From Polyangiaceae bacterium (GTDB lineage Bacteria; Myxococcota_A; Polyangia; Polyangiales; Polyangiaceae): a DNA stretch of 64,000 nt. The stretch is taken from the NCBI GenBank assembly GCA_023150915.1, contig JAKLKA010000024.1, forward strand, positions 1-64,000. Direction: 5' to 3'. This document shows, in pieces, positions 17,246 through 30,327 of the stretch. Numbering within the stretch: the first letter of the stretch is position 1; every line of letters starts with the position of its first letter. Made by a program: the position numbers and the translations under genes. Below the pieces are notes generated by a model. That model was not told the DNA's origin, did not search any database, and saw only the letters and a list, made by a program, of their open reading frames with translations.

Positions 17246-18588
17246 TGGCCGCCCGTCGGCGCGAGGCTCCCGTCCAGCCGACCCTCTTGGCGGCGAAGGC
17301 GAGCGGCAGCGCGCCGCTGGCCGACCGCATGCGCCCGCGGGCGCTGGGGGACGTGGTGGGCCAGCGCCACCTGATCGGCGAGGGCAAGTGGCTGGCCGAC
17401 GCGATCCTTCGCGACCGCGTGCCGTCGCTCTTGCTGTGGGGTCCGCCCGGCGCCGGTAAGACCAGCCTGGCCCACGTGATCGCCGGCTCGACGCGCTCGG
17501 AGTTCGTGCCCTTCTCGGCGGTGCTGGGCGGCGTGGCCGAGCTGCGCGAGATCATCGACGCGGCGCGCGAGCGTCTGGCCTATCAGGGCCGCCGCACCAC
17601 GCTGTTCGTCGACGAGATCCACCGCTTCAACAAGAGCCAGCAAGACGCCTTCTTGCCCCACGTGGAGGCCGGCACCATCACGCTGATCGGCGCCACCACC
17701 GAGAACCCTTCTTTCTCGGTGAACGCGGCGGTGCTCTCGCGCTGCAAGGTGCTGCGGCTGCACGCTTTGGACGAGGACGACCTTGCGGGCCTGTTGGCGC
17801 GTGCGCTGAGCGATGGCGAGCGCGGGTTGGGTGCGCGCTTGGTGACCGCGGCACCCGAAGCGCTGCGCCTGATCGCACAGAGCGCGAGTGGTGACGCGCG
17901 GCGGGCGCTGGGCTTGCTGGAGACCGCGGTCACGCTCTTGCCCGAGGGCCAGGCGACGCTCGAGCCCGACGACGTGAAGCGCGGCGCCGAAGAGCGCACG
18001 CTGCTCTACGACAAGAGCGGCGAAGAGCACTACAACGTGTCGAGCGCGCTGATCAAAGCCATGCGCGGCAACGACCCCGACGCCGCCATCTATTGGCTCT
18101 TGCGCATGCTGGACGCCGGCGACGACCCGCTGTTCCTTTCCCGCCGCTTGATCATCTTTGCCAGCGAGGACGTGGGCAACGCGGACCCGCGCGCGTTGCA
18201 AGTGGCGGTGGCCGCGGACGACGCCTTCCGGCGGGTGGGGTTGCCCGAGGGCGTGTACCCCCTGGCGCACGCTTGCCTGTATCTGGCGAGCTGCCCCAAG
18301 TCGAACGCGGTCAAGCGGGCCATCGAGGCCACGCGCGCCTCGCTGGCCGAGCGGGGGGCGCTGCCAGTGCCGATGAAGCTGCGCAACGCGGTGACCCCGT
18401 TGATGCGCGACGAGGGCTACGGCCAGGGCTATCAGTACGCCCACGATTTTCCGGGCAGCCACGTTGCCGGCGAGAGCTACCTTCCGGACGAGCTGGTCGG
18501 GCGTCGCCTGTATCAGCCCTCGAACGAGGGGCTCGAGAAGCAGATCCGGGAACGCCTGGAGCGAATCAACCGCCGCCCGGAGAAATGA
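17245..18588 (+). CDS. rarA: RarA (MgsA) replication-associated recombination AAA ATPase
   Basis: This is a 447-aa protein. RarA acts at stalled forks and interacts with SSB and polymerase. It has Walker A GPPGAGKT at 66-73 and Walker [11 protein letters not shown] at ~121-130. Sensor region GATTENPSF and the C-terminal tetramerisation domain ([44 protein letters not shown]) follow. Length is normal. The end is convergent with hpt, overlapping by 23 bp. It is translationally coupled to the PLP protein upstream. Confidence 0.95.
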   Translation: MAARRREAPVQPTLLAAKASGSAPLADRMRPRALGDVVGQRHLIGEGKWLADAILRDRVPSLLLWGPPGAGKTSLAHVIAGSTRSEFVPFSAVLGGVAELREIIDAARERLAYQGRRTTLFVDEIHRFNKSQQDAFLPHVEAGTITLIGATTENPSFSVNAAVLSRCKVLRLHALDEDDLAGLLARALSDGERGLGARLVTAAPEALRLIAQSASGDARRALGLLETAVTLLPEGQATLEPDDVKRGAEERTLLYDKSGEEHYNVSSALIKAMRGNDPDAAIYWLLRMLDAGDDPLFLSRRLIIFASEDVGNADPRALQVAVAADDAFRRVGLPEGVYPLAHACLYLASCPKSNAVKRAIEATRASLAERGALPVPMKLRNAVTPLMRDEGYGQGYQYAHDFPGSHVAGESYLPDELVGRRLYQPSNEGLEKQIRERLERINRRPEK

Positions 18589-19114
18589 CCACGCCGATCT
18601 CGGGCATGTTCCGGTACTTCTGCGCCCAGTCCAGGCCGTAGCCCACCACGAACACGTCGTCGATGGTGAAGCCCAGGTAGTCGATCGACACCTTCTTCTT
18701 GGTCCGCGCGGGCTTGTGGAGCAGCGCGCAGATCTTCACGCTGGCGGCGTTGCGCGCTTGCACCTGGTGCATCAGATAGTCGAGCGTCAGGCCAGTGTCG
18801 ACGATGTCCTCGACGATCAACACGTCTTCGCCGTCGACGGGCCGGGCCAGATCGAGCGTGATCTGCACCACGCCGCTGCTGGTGGTGTCGTCGCCGTAAG
18901 ACTGCACACCCAAGAACTCGACGCGCAACGGCAGATCGATGGCCCGGGCCAGGTCGGCGGCGAACACGAAGCTGCCCTTGAGCACGCACAACAAGACCAG
19001 CGGCCGATCCCGGTAGTCGCGTGTGATGAGCGCGCCCAGCTCGCGAATGCGCGCCTGGATCTGCTCGGGGGTGTACAGCGTCTCGACCTTCTCTCGGTAC
19101 CAACCGTCGCCCAT
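18566..19114 (-). CDS. hpt: Hypoxanthine phosphoribosyltransferase
   Basis: This 182-aa purine salvage enzyme makes IMP/GMP from hypoxanthine/guanine and PRPP. The PRPP motif [14 protein letters not shown], the [10 protein letters not shown] loop, the DDTTSSG flexible loop and the C-terminal [18 protein letters not shown] base-binding stretch are all present. ATG 19114 is used; GTG one codon earlier is possible. It converges on rarA. It stands alone in its direction, with comEC ending/starting further left-to-right on the same strand 31 bp away. Confidence 0.95.
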   Translation of the reverse strand: MGDGWYREKVETLYTPEQIQARIRELGALITRDYRDRPLVLLCVLKGSFVFAADLARAIDLPLRVEFLGVQSYGDDTTSSGVVQITLDLARPVDGEDVLIVEDIVDTGLTLDYLMHQVQARNAASVKICALLHKPARTKKKVSIDYLGFTIDDVFVVGYGLDWAQKYRNMPEIGVVISPGGG

Positions 19115-19145
19115 CACCCGCGGGTACCGATTCGCGACGCGCCCG

Positions 19146-21503
19146 TCAATCCGCGCGTGGCACCGTGACGCCGACCTTCACGTCGCGTCCGTCGGTGAGC
19201 CAGAAAGCTGCCCCGTCCTGATCTGTGCGTAAGGTGTGGATGCCTCGCTTGCGGAGCTCTGCCAGCGTCTCTGGATGGGGGTGGCCGAAGCGATTTCTGA
19301 GTCCACAGGAAATCCCCACGTGGGTGGGTCGCGCCGCCGCCAGGAGCGCCGGGCTGCTCGAGGTCCGGCTGCCGTGGTGCCCGAGCTTCACGAAGTCCGC
19401 AGCCAGCGCGCCGGGGTGATGCGCGACCAGCTCGGCCTCTTCTTCACGCTCGGCGTCACCGAGCAAGAGCGCGCGCCGCTGGCCCAGCGCGAGCGCGAGC
19501 ACGATCGAGTTGTCGTTGCCGTCGCGACCGGGAACGAAGTCGGGGCAAGGCGCGAGCACGCTGACGGTTGCGGCGCCAAACTGCCGCCGGCCACACAGCT
19601 CGCCGGGGCGCACGACGCGCGTCCCACGCTGGCGCAGGCTCGCCAAGAGGGCGCGATACACCGGACCTGCGCCTTCGCGCTCCCCCTGACCGTTGTCCCA
19701 GAGCTCGCCCACGGTCACCCGTTCGAGCGCCCCCGCGAGCCCGCCGAAGTGGTCGGGATGCGGGTGCGTGAGCACGACGATGTCGACGTGCTTGCGGCGG
19801 CGTGCGCGCAACATGGGTGCGATGACCCGTGCGCCGGGATCGATGGGGCTACCGACGGTGCCACCGCCGTCGACCAGCATCAGCGAACCGTCGGGGAGAT
19901 CGATCAACAGCGCGTCCCCCTGACCGACGTCGAGCAACGTGATGCGCAGCCGATCGCGCGGATGCCCGGCACGAACCGCTGCGAGCTCGACCGCCACCAG
20001 CAAGACCGCGCCGGTGCCGAGCCACGCCCAGCGTGGGCGACGGAGCCACGCGCCGATCACCGCCAGCGCCAGCGCGGCCAGGTGCCACGCGCCCGGCGCG
20101 GGGATGGGAAATGCCGCCCACGTTGCCGAAGCGCCGAGGTGCGCCACGAATCGCACCCAGAGCAGCGCACCGGAGCCAACCAGCGCCACGCCGTGCCCGA
20201 GCCCCGGGATCGTGCTGATCAGCGGGTGCAGCAGGCAGAGCGGCAGCGCCACCGCCTCGCCGATCGGAGCCGCAAGGCCGTTGGCCACCACGCCGGCCAG
20301 CGTCTGGTCGGGCGACATGAGCGCCAAGAGCGGCGCGCAAGGGATCATCGCCGAGAGCGTGGTGGCCACCGACCCAACCACGAAGCGAAGCACGCGCTGA
20401 TCGATCCGCTCGCAGAGCGCGCCGAAGGGGCGCCCGAGCACCACCAGGCCCACGGTCGCCGCCGCCGACAGCAAGAACGAGACGTCGAAGGGCAGCAGCG
20501 GATCGGCGCACACGCCGGCGATGAGCGAGACGGCCAGCGTGCGCTCGGGGCGCGCGTGTCGCCCGAGGGCCCGGATGGCGTACGCGGCCGCCAGCATCCA
20601 CGCGGCGCGCCAGGCCGAGCCGCTGCCGCCCGCGAAGTCGGCGTAGACCAGCGCCGTGGGCACGCCCGCTGCTGCGGCGATTCGCCCGGCGTCCACCCGG
20701 GCGGCGAGGCGCTCGATGCGAACCAGAAGCGCGGTGAGCGCGCCGATCAGCGAGGCCACCGCGAAGACCAGGTGCGTGCCGCTCACGGCGAGCAGATGCG
20801 AGAGCCCACTCTGGCGAAACGCGCGGTCGTCATCCGGGGCAAGGTCGGACTCGCCGAGCACCAGCGCCCGCGCCAGGGGCGCCGCGGCCGGCACGAACGA
20901 GCGGTCGATGGCGCGACGGGCGTGGTTACGGGCCGCGTCGATCCAGGCCGAAAGCGATCGGGAGCGCGAGACCAGCTCGGCGGTGAGGGCGGCGCCGCTG
21001 GCCGTGGCCTGCCGGCGTGCAGCCCCCGGCAGGGGATCGGGCAGCTCGCGGTTGCGGAACAGCTCGACGGGGGCAAGCTGCGCGATCACGGCCAGCTGAT
21101 CACCGCGCCGGAGATCGTGGTGCTCGGTGTGGAGGCGCGCCGTCAGGCCAGCGACGGCAGCGCCCTCGCACTCGAGCTGGCTCAGATCGGCCAGGAACGA
21201 GGTGCGATCGCCGTGCCGGGTGGGCGAGGCGATGATCCGCGCGACGGCGGCGCAGCGCGTGGGCTGCCGGAACGCGGAGCGAGCCTTCTGCCACTGTCGC
21301 TGATATCGGGCCAGAGCCGCGTGCGCGCCCATGCCGCCGGCACCGAAGGCGAGGGCCGCGATCAGCAAGACGCGTGCTTGCACTCGGCCAAGGGCCAGCG
21401 CCAGCGCGACGACGAAGGCGATGAGCGTGGCCGCCGGCGCCACCGCGGCCAGCGGACCGGCGGCCAGCGCCAGCGCGACGATCAAGAGTGAGTCGGCGCG
21501 CAC
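19146..21503 (-). CDS. comEC: ComEC/Rec2 DNA-uptake channel
   Basis: This 785-aa inner-membrane protein transports single-stranded DNA during natural transformation. It starts with hydrophobic segments, then an N-terminal soluble region ([12 protein letters not shown]). The competence domain follows ([16 protein letters not shown]...[19 protein letters not shown]) with many TM helices to ~residue 500. The C-terminal metallo-beta-lactamase domain has [11 protein letters not shown] (~575) and [10 protein letters not shown] (~708). The start is GTG 21503. With cinA elsewhere in the window and an integron at its left end, uptake of cassettes by this cell is plausible, but that is inference. Confidence 0.93.
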   Translation of the reverse strand: MRADSLLIVALALAAGPLAAVAPAATLIAFVVALALALGRVQARVLLIAALAFGAGGMGAHAALARYQRQWQKARSAFRQPTRCAAVARIIASPTRHGDRTSFLADLSQLECEGAAVAGLTARLHTEHHDLRRGDQLAVIAQLAPVELFRNRELPDPLPGAARRQATASGAALTAELVSRSRSLSAWIDAARNHARRAIDRSFVPAAAPLARALVLGESDLAPDDDRAFRQSGLSHLLAVSGTHLVFAVASLIGALTALLVRIERLAARVDAGRIAAAAGVPTALVYADFAGGSGSAWRAAWMLAAAYAIRALGRHARPERTLAVSLIAGVCADPLLPFDVSFLLSAAATVGLVVLGRPFGALCERIDQRVLRFVVGSVATTLSAMIPCAPLLALMSPDQTLAGVVANGLAAPIGEAVALPLCLLHPLISTIPGLGHGVALVGSGALLWVRFVAHLGASATWAAFPIPAPGAWHLAALALAVIGAWLRRPRWAWLGTGAVLLVAVELAAVRAGHPRDRLRITLLDVGQGDALLIDLPDGSLMLVDGGGTVGSPIDPGARVIAPMLRARRRKHVDIVVLTHPHPDHFGGLAGALERVTVGELWDNGQGEREGAGPVYRALLASLRQRGTRVVRPGELCGRRQFGAATVSVLAPCPDFVPGRDGNDNSIVLALALGQRRALLLGDAEREEEAELVAHHPGALAADFVKLGHHGSRTSSSPALLAAARPTHVGISCGLRNRFGHPHPETLAELRKRGIHTLRTDQDGAAFWLTDGRDVKVGVTVPRAD

Positions 21504-21541
21504 GAAGCACGCGAGAGCAATCCGCGGACCAGTGCCCCAAT

Positions 21542-21576
21542 GACGAAAGCGCCCGGGAAAGCCCGAGCGCTTCGTC
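21542..21576 (-). terminator. Hairpin between the Gly-rich lipoprotein gene and comEC
   Basis: A strong stem-loop: GACGAAAGCGC pairs with GCGCTTCGTC (one bulged base) around an inner CGGG-AAAG-CCCG hairpin. It follows the leftward lipoprotein gene by about 45 bp and precedes comEC. There is no clean T-run, so it may terminate weakly or protect the mRNA end. Confidence 0.5.
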
Positions 21577-21620
21577 GTTCGATGACTGGCGAGGCGCCGG
21601 TCACCGGGTGGCGATCGCCA

Positions 21621-22088
21621 CTATCCGCAGTAAGCCGAACACGCTTGCGCGTTGTTCTGCGTGGCGCACATGCAGGTCTCGCAGTTGTCGGTGCAGCCCG
21701 AGCAGCTTGGGTACTCGCACGAGCCCGTGCCGCCACCCATGCCGCCACCGCCGCCGCCGGCCATGCCGCCCATGCCGCCGTCGCCGCCGCCCATGCCGCC
21801 CATGCCGCCGCCGCCCATGCCGCCGCCGGCCATGCCGCCGTCGCCGCCGCCGATGCCGCCGCCGCCTTGCGCGCCGCTGCCGCCCATGCCGCCGTCACCG
21901 CCACCTTGACCGCCGCCGCCGCCTTGGGCGCCGCCGCCGGGGGTGGTGATGCCGCCGCCCTTGGTGGGCTGGCTCTTGTTGCCGGGCGGATTGTGATCGT
22001 CGTCGAGCCCCGTCACGTCCCCACCGTTGCCGGTGGAGGCGCAGCCCAGAAACAGGATCGCGGTACCCAGCCAGATCAAGCGCTTCAT
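21621..22088 (-). CDS. Glycine-rich, Cys-tailed lipoprotein
   Basis: This 155-aa protein starts with a lipoprotein signal (LIWLGTAILFLGC). Residues ~45-118 are almost entirely Gly with Met, Asp and Ala (GGMGG/GGDGGMGG repeats). The last ~33 residues hold eight Cys (SCEYPSCSGC, CETCMC). GGGAG precedes the ATG by about 8 nt. Such low-complexity lipoproteins are common in myxobacterial genomes; no function is known to me. The repeats appear as CCGCCCATG units on the plus strand and are coding, not CRISPR. Confidence 0.78.
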   Translation of the reverse strand: MKRLIWLGTAILFLGCASTGNGGDVTGLDDDHNPPGNKSQPTKGGGITTPGGGAQGGGGGQGGGDGGMGGSGAQGGGGIGGGDGGMAGGGMGGGGMGGMGGGDGGMGGMAGGGGGGMGGGTGSCEYPSCSGCTDNCETCMCATQNNAQACSAYCG

Positions 22089-22116
22089 CGGCGGATGCTC
22101 CCTTCGAGCTAGCTTA

Positions 22117-22902
22117 TCAGAAGTAGTAGAGCGCGGCGACGTTGCTCGTGAAGATGTTCCACGGGTTGTCGTAGACGCTGGTGGTGATCACTGTGTTCTT
22201 GTCCTCGTAGGACGTGCTCGCACCCGAGGGCGGGGTGTATTCGCCGGTGCGGCTGGTGTTCTGGAAGTACGCGCCAACGCTGCCCTGAAGGCTGAGCTCG
22301 GGCACGCCCATGAAGCCGAAGTGCAGCTCGGCGCCGATGCGCACGCCGACCTCGACCAAGAGGCCGCTGAGCTTGAGCTCGTCGTTGGCTGCCTGCACGT
22401 CTTTCTGGGTCTGCTGCGCGAAGCCGATGTTCGCCTCGGGCACCAGCTGGAAGCTCATGTGCTTGTGGTTGGCCAGGGCCAGCGGGACGCCGGCGTGGAG
22501 CAGCACGGCGTTGACGCCGGCCTTGTCGGTCGACGTGTTGCCGGCCTTGGAGCTGCCGCTGGTGCTCAGGAAGCCGAGACCCGCGTCGAGGCCCAGGCCC
22601 TGATCGAGCCAGTAGCGCAGGCCGATGACCGGAGCCTGCTGATCGTTGGGGGTGAGCGCCGTGCCGCTGACGCCGCCCATCGGAACGGTGCGCGCACCGA
22701 GATAGCCGACCGCGAACCGCCCCACCATCTGATCGTGATCGGTCTCGCCCTCGGTGGCCTTCGCCTTCGGGGCGCCGCCGGGCAGCGTCATGCCCACGTC
22801 GGCGCTGGCAGCCGCCTCGCCCTCTTGCGCCAGTGCGCCACCCGCGAACGAAACCGTCGCCACCACCACAGCCGCTCCAACACTGAGCTTCGACATGCGC
22901 AT
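22117..22902 (-). CDS. Putative outer-membrane beta-barrel protein
   Basis: This 261-aa protein has a signal peptide (MRMSKLSVGAAVVVATVSFAGGALA). Alternating beta strands follow (MVGRFAVGYLGAR; VIGLRYWLDQGLGLDAGLGFL; ELHFGFMGVPELSLQGSVGAYF). It ends in YYF; a C-terminal aromatic residue is the usual signal for BAM-dependent barrel insertion. GGAGG lies 8 nt before ATG 22902. Distance to the Gly-rich lipoprotein downstream is 28 bp on the same strand, so they may be co-transcribed. No known family; function unknown. Confidence 0.72.
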   Translation of the reverse strand: MRMSKLSVGAAVVVATVSFAGGALAQEGEAAASADVGMTLPGGAPKAKATEGETDHDQMVGRFAVGYLGARTVPMGGVSGTALTPNDQQAPVIGLRYWLDQGLGLDAGLGFLSTSGSSKAGNTSTDKAGVNAVLLHAGVPLALANHKHMSFQLVPEANIGFAQQTQKDVQAANDELKLSGLLVEVGVRIGAELHFGFMGVPELSLQGSVGAYFQNTSRTGEYTPPSGASTSYEDKNTVITTSVYDNPWNIFTSNVAALYYF

Positions 22903-23101
22903 CTACTGATCCTCCGATGAAGGCCGCTTCGGCCCGGGAACTGAAAAGGGTGCCCTGCTTGGGGCGGGCGCATGGTTGCCCGAGGGCGACGACGCAGTCA
23001 ACAAACCCATGCCCAAGCAAGAAAGGCGGGTTTTGCCCGCTCGGGCTGCTCTTACGAGACCGCTGGTGCCCATCTTCCCCGCCTGGCGGTAGAACAGGCC
23101 G

Positions 23102-23953
23102 GTGACCCTGGATAGACGCGCGTTTCTGGCGGCTTTGGCCGCCCTGGCGTGCGCGCGGGCCCGCCCTGCGGGGGGCCCGGCACTGCGGGTGGTATCGCTC
23201 TCGCCGGCCACCACCGAGGCCGTGTTCGCCCTGGGTCATGGGCCCCGGGTGGTCGGTCGCTCGCGTTACTGCGACTACCCGCCCGAGGTGAAGAGCGTGC
23301 CCCCGGTGGGCGGGTTCGTCGACCCCAGCCTGGAGGCCATCTTGGGGGTGAAGCCGGATCTGGTGGTGGGGGTACAGGGACCGGGGCTCCGCGACTTTGC
23401 CGAGCGACTGGACGCGCGGGGCATCGGGACGTTCTTCCCGCCGACCCAGAGCTTCGCCGAGATCGGCGCGATGCTGGTCGGGCTCGCGCGCCAGCTGGGG
23501 GACGAATCGCGGGGGGAAGCGGAGCGCGCCCGGCTGGAGCGCGAGCGACTGGCGGTCGAGCAGGCCATCGCCGGCCGACCGCGCCCCCGTGCGCTGTTCG
23601 TCTTCGGGTTGCGGCCCATCGTGGTGGCGGGGGCCGGCAGCTTCCCCGACGAGATGCTGCGCCTGGCGGGCGCGACCAACGCCATCGTCGGCGACGAGCA
23701 ACGCTTCCCCACCTTGGGTGTGGAGCGCGTGCTGGCGCTCGACCCCGACGTGGTGATCGACGCCACCGGAGGCGCGATGCGCGAGGGCATCAGCATCACC
23801 AAGGATCTGCCAGGTTGGGGTGAGATCCGGGCGGTGCGCGAAGGCCGCCTGATCGTGGCCAGCGACGATCGCTTGCTGCGCCCAGGCCCGCGGGTGGGCC
23901 AGGGCCTGGCGATCTTGGCGCGCGCGCTGCACCCGGGAGCGAGCATTCCGTGA
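23102..23953 (+). CDS. BtuF-like cobalamin/siderophore substrate-binding protein
   Basis: This 283-aa helical-backbone periplasmic-binding protein (BtuF/FhuD fold) delivers a metal chelate, perhaps vitamin B12, to an ABC importer. RVVSLSPATTEAVFALGHGPRVVGRSRYCDYPPEV, then VPPVGGFVDPSLEAILGVKPDLVV and LGVERVLALDPDVVID are typical. It starts at GTG 23102 with a Tat-like N-terminus (DRRAFLAALAALACA), an 'RR-F' signal with a Cys. No permease or ATPase gene lies next to it. It overlaps the TlyA gene by 4 bp. Confidence 0.86.
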   Translation: MTLDRRAFLAALAALACARARPAGGPALRVVSLSPATTEAVFALGHGPRVVGRSRYCDYPPEVKSVPPVGGFVDPSLEAILGVKPDLVVGVQGPGLRDFAERLDARGIGTFFPPTQSFAEIGAMLVGLARQLGDESRGEAERARLERERLAVEQAIAGRPRPRALFVFGLRPIVVAGAGSFPDEMLRLAGATNAIVGDEQRFPTLGVERVLALDPDVVIDATGGAMREGISITKDLPGWGEIRAVREGRLIVASDDRLLRPGPRVGQGLAILARALHPGASIP

Positions 23954-24708
23954 AGATCCGCGCCGACGTGCTGCTGGTGGAGCGGGCGCTGGCCGCGTCA
24001 CGCGCGCAGGCGCAAGCGCTGATCTTGGCGGGCCGCGTGTTCTCGGGTGAGCGGCGTGTGGAGAAGGCCGGCGAGACGCTGGCAGAAGGCGCGGAGCTGT
24101 CGGTGCGCGGCGGCCCGCGCTACGTGTCGCGGGGCGGCGACAAGCTGGAGGGCGCGCTCGCAGATCTGGGGGTCGACGTGTGCGGCACGGTGGTGGTGGA
24201 CATCGGAGCGTCGACCGGTGGCTTCACCGACTGCGTGCTGCAGCACGGCGCGACACAGGTCTTCGCCGTGGACGTCGGCCACGGGCAGCTGGCACAGAAG
24301 CTGCGCGACGACCCTCGAGTGGTGGCGATGGAGCGCACCAACGCGCGCCACCTGGAGGCAGGCTCGTTTCCGAGGCGAATCGAGCTGGTGGTGGTCGATG
24401 CCTCGTTCATCGGCCTGGACAAGCTGATGCCGGCGATTGCCGCGATTTTGCCGGCGGGCGGCCGCCTCTTGGCGCTGGTCAAGCCGCAGTTCGAGGCAGG
24501 CCGCGAGGCGGTGCGGCGCGGGCGCGGAGTGATCCGCGATCCCGCGGTCCGCAGCGCGGCCATCGGCGCGGCCAAGGGCGCCATCGAGGCGGCGGGCTTC
24601 CGGCTCGAGGCCGAGTGCGACTGCCGGGTGCCGGGCCCGAAGGGCAACGTGGAGTGCTTCGTGCTGGCGATCCGGGCCGCTCAGAACACCAGCACCCAGA
24701 CGTCGTAG
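23950..24708 (+). CDS. tlyA: TlyA-family rRNA 2'-O-methyltransferase
   Basis: This is a 252-aa protein. The N-terminal S4 RNA-binding domain (RADVLLVERALAASRAQAQALILAGRV) is followed by an FtsJ-type SAM domain with VVVDIGASTGGFTD (~81-94). Catalytic K-D-K-E positions are visible: GGDKLEGAL, VVVDASFIGL, LVKPQFEAG and VECFVLAI. TlyA methylates cytidines in 16S and/or 23S rRNA; it was first called a hemolysin. GTG 23950 overlaps the preceding stop. Its 3' end overlaps the CPBP gene on the other strand by 28 bp. Confidence 0.93.
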   Translation: MKIRADVLLVERALAASRAQAQALILAGRVFSGERRVEKAGETLAEGAELSVRGGPRYVSRGGDKLEGALADLGVDVCGTVVVDIGASTGGFTDCVLQHGATQVFAVDVGHGQLAQKLRDDPRVVAMERTNARHLEAGSFPRRIELVVVDASFIGLDKLMPAIAAILPAGGRLLALVKPQFEAGREAVRRGRGVIRDPAVRSAAIGAAKGAIEAAGFRLEAECDCRVPGPKGNVECFVLAIRAAQNTSTQTS

Positions 24709-25406
24709 AGCGTGTGCGTCCACACCGCCGGGGCAAAGCCGCGGAAGCGGTAGATGACGGTGAACACCACGCCGCAGGTCCAGCGGAACACGAACGAGCG
24801 CAACTCGAACGGGTCGCCGTAGGCGCCGACGTAGTGCCAGCCGCTGAAGACCGCCGCCGCCACGAGCGCCCAGCCCAGCTCCATCAGGCGCGGCCGCACC
24901 GGATCGATCATCGGGAACATCAGCTTCAGCACGCGGATGCCAAGGCCGAAGATCACCACGCGGAACGCGATCTCTTCGTAGAGCCCCGCGCCAGCGCTCA
25001 TCACCGCACCGCTGAAGCCGCCCTCGAGGGGCGAGCCCGCGAGCGTCAGCTTGCCCACCACCCAGCCGGCCACGAAGCGCATGGCAACGGCGTAGATCGT
25101 GCCCTCGACCGCGATGAACGCGAAGCGCTCCCACTCGAGGGCGTGACCGCGCCCCAGCATCAACAGCACCCCCACGAAGACGGCGCCGATCAGCAGGGTG
25201 AGCCCGGCGTAGGCCAGCATGTTGTGGTTGGCCAGCGCGGTGAGCTCGCTGGTGACCACGTCGGCGGCGTTGCGCACCGGCAAGAACACCACGCCCAGGT
25301 GGTAGACGATGAAGATCGGCAGCGTGAGGACCAGGTCGGACCAGGCGTCGCTGGCCTTGGCGAAGAACCCAGGCTTCGCTTCTGGCTTCTTCTCGGGCTC
25401 GGCCAT
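24681..25406 (-). CDS. CPBP-family intramembrane glutamic protease
   Basis: This 241-aa, multi-helix membrane protein has the CPBP (Rce1/Abi) motifs EEIAFR (~144-149), FSGWH (~187-191) and a late His in WTHTLYD. Bacterial members serve in bacteriocin immunity, prenyl-protein processing or stress signalling. It starts 1 bp after the UbiA gene stop, so the two form an operon. A prenyl-group enzyme next to an Rce1-like protease is suggestive, but many such pairs are chance. Confidence 0.87.
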   Translation of the reverse strand: MAEPEKKPEAKPGFFAKASDAWSDLVLTLPIFIVYHLGVVFLPVRNAADVVTSELTALANHNMLAYAGLTLLIGAVFVGVLLMLGRGHALEWERFAFIAVEGTIYAVAMRFVAGWVVGKLTLAGSPLEGGFSGAVMSAGAGLYEEIAFRVVIFGLGIRVLKLMFPMIDPVRPRLMELGWALVAAAVFSGWHYVGAYGDPFELRSFVFRWTCGVVFTVIYRFRGFAPAVWTHTLYDVWVLVF

Positions 25407-25407
25407 G

Positions 25408-26415
25408 TCAGCCGGGCCGAAGGTGGTAGACGACCCACATCACGAGCACGACCCAGAGGAGCACGATGCCGACGAACGGCCCATCTTTCAGCATTTCTTG
25501 GGTGGGGCTCTCGGCGCGCGGGCGACTGCGCACCAGGTGCAAGAAGCGCCAGACCCCGAGCACCACGAAGGCGGTGCTGGGCCAGAGCCACTTGGTCTTG
25601 AAGAACTCCTGCGTGCGCGGATCCAGGGTGTAGGCCACGTAGGTCGCGATGGTCGCCAGGGCGGTCACCGTGAGTGCCACGTCGATGCCCCGCGCGGTGT
25701 ACGACTCGAGGGCGGCGCGCGTCTTGCCGCTGCCGCCCAGGGCCGCCACCGCCAGCTCGTGCCGGCGCTTGCCGAACCCCAGGAACAGCGCCAGAAGCGC
25801 GGTGCACACCAACAGATAGTGCGAGACCGAGATCTGCGTCGCGAAACCGCCGCCCATCACGCGCAGCACGAAGCCGGCAGCGATGCAGCCCACGTCCAGA
25901 TAGGCGATGTGCTTGAGCTTGAACGAGTACGCGACGTTGAGCGCGAAGTAAGCCGCGGCGGCCGCGAAGAACTGCCACGAGCGGAGCGCAGAGCCGGCAA
26001 GCGCGCCCGTGACCAGCACCACTGCCAGCACCCGCGCTGCCCCGATCGGCACCCTTCCCGAGGCGATGGGGCGAAAGCGCTTCACGGGGTGCTGGCGATC
26101 GGCCTCGACGTCGGCCAGATCGTTCATGGTGTAGACCGCGCCGGCGAGCAGGCAGAACGCCAGGAAGGCCGCGCCCGCACGCCACAAGAGGAGCGGGTCG
26201 AAGATCTCTTTCGCGAACACCACCGGCGCCAGCACGAAGACGTTCTTCACCCACTGGTGGGGCCGGATGGTCTTGACGATGCCGCGCACCCGCCAGACGA
26301 GGTCGCCCTCGCTCTTCGGGTGCTCGGACGGAGCCAGGCTCACATGGGGCGGCTCTTCGGGTTCCGAGTCGCGGAGCTCGGCGTCGGTCAGGGCTTCTCG
26401 CGGCGCGTCCGCCAT
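25408..26415 (-). CDS. UbiA-family prenyltransferase (decaprenyl-phosphate phosphoribosyltransferase-like)
   Basis: This 335-aa membrane enzyme starts at ATG 26415. After an acidic N-terminus of ~35 residues comes KTIRPHQWVKNVFVLAPV. Next is the Asp-rich motif NDLADVEADRQHPVKRFRPIASG (~98-120), then GFVLRVMGGGFATQISVSHY and GFGKRRHEL. The NDxxDxxxD plus 'HP.KR.RP' pattern resembles DPPR synthase, which makes decaprenyl-phosphoryl ribose for arabinose donors, more than ubiquinone/menaquinone UbiA. The real product is uncertain. It is the first gene of a pair with the CPBP protease. Confidence 0.83.
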   Translation of the reverse strand: MADAPREALTDAELRDSEPEEPPHVSLAPSEHPKSEGDLVWRVRGIVKTIRPHQWVKNVFVLAPVVFAKEIFDPLLLWRAGAAFLAFCLLAGAVYTMNDLADVEADRQHPVKRFRPIASGRVPIGAARVLAVVLVTGALAGSALRSWQFFAAAAAYFALNVAYSFKLKHIAYLDVGCIAAGFVLRVMGGGFATQISVSHYLLVCTALLALFLGFGKRRHELAVAALGGSGKTRAALESYTARGIDVALTVTALATIATYVAYTLDPRTQEFFKTKWLWPSTAFVVLGVWRFLHLVRSRPRAESPTQEMLKDGPFVGIVLLWVVLVMWVVYHLRPG

Positions 26416-26495
26416 CGGAGGCGGGACCTTAGCGCAATCGGGGCGATGGGCGCGACCATCCCCAGCCTTTGCGATCCGAGCTAGTCTCGGGCGCC

Positions 26496-30324
<3,829 letters not shown>

Positions 30325-30327
30325 ATC

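Noticed and set aside
16801-18462. 553-codon minus-strand frame opposite the PLP protein and rarA
   Set aside because: Plus strand carries Walker motifs and PLP motifs; the minus frame has none.
21700-21960. Regular short repeats (CCGCCGCCCATG-like) looking like a CRISPR or microsatellite
   Set aside because: They are codons for the Gly/Met repeats of the lipoprotein on the minus strand; no spacers of constant length.
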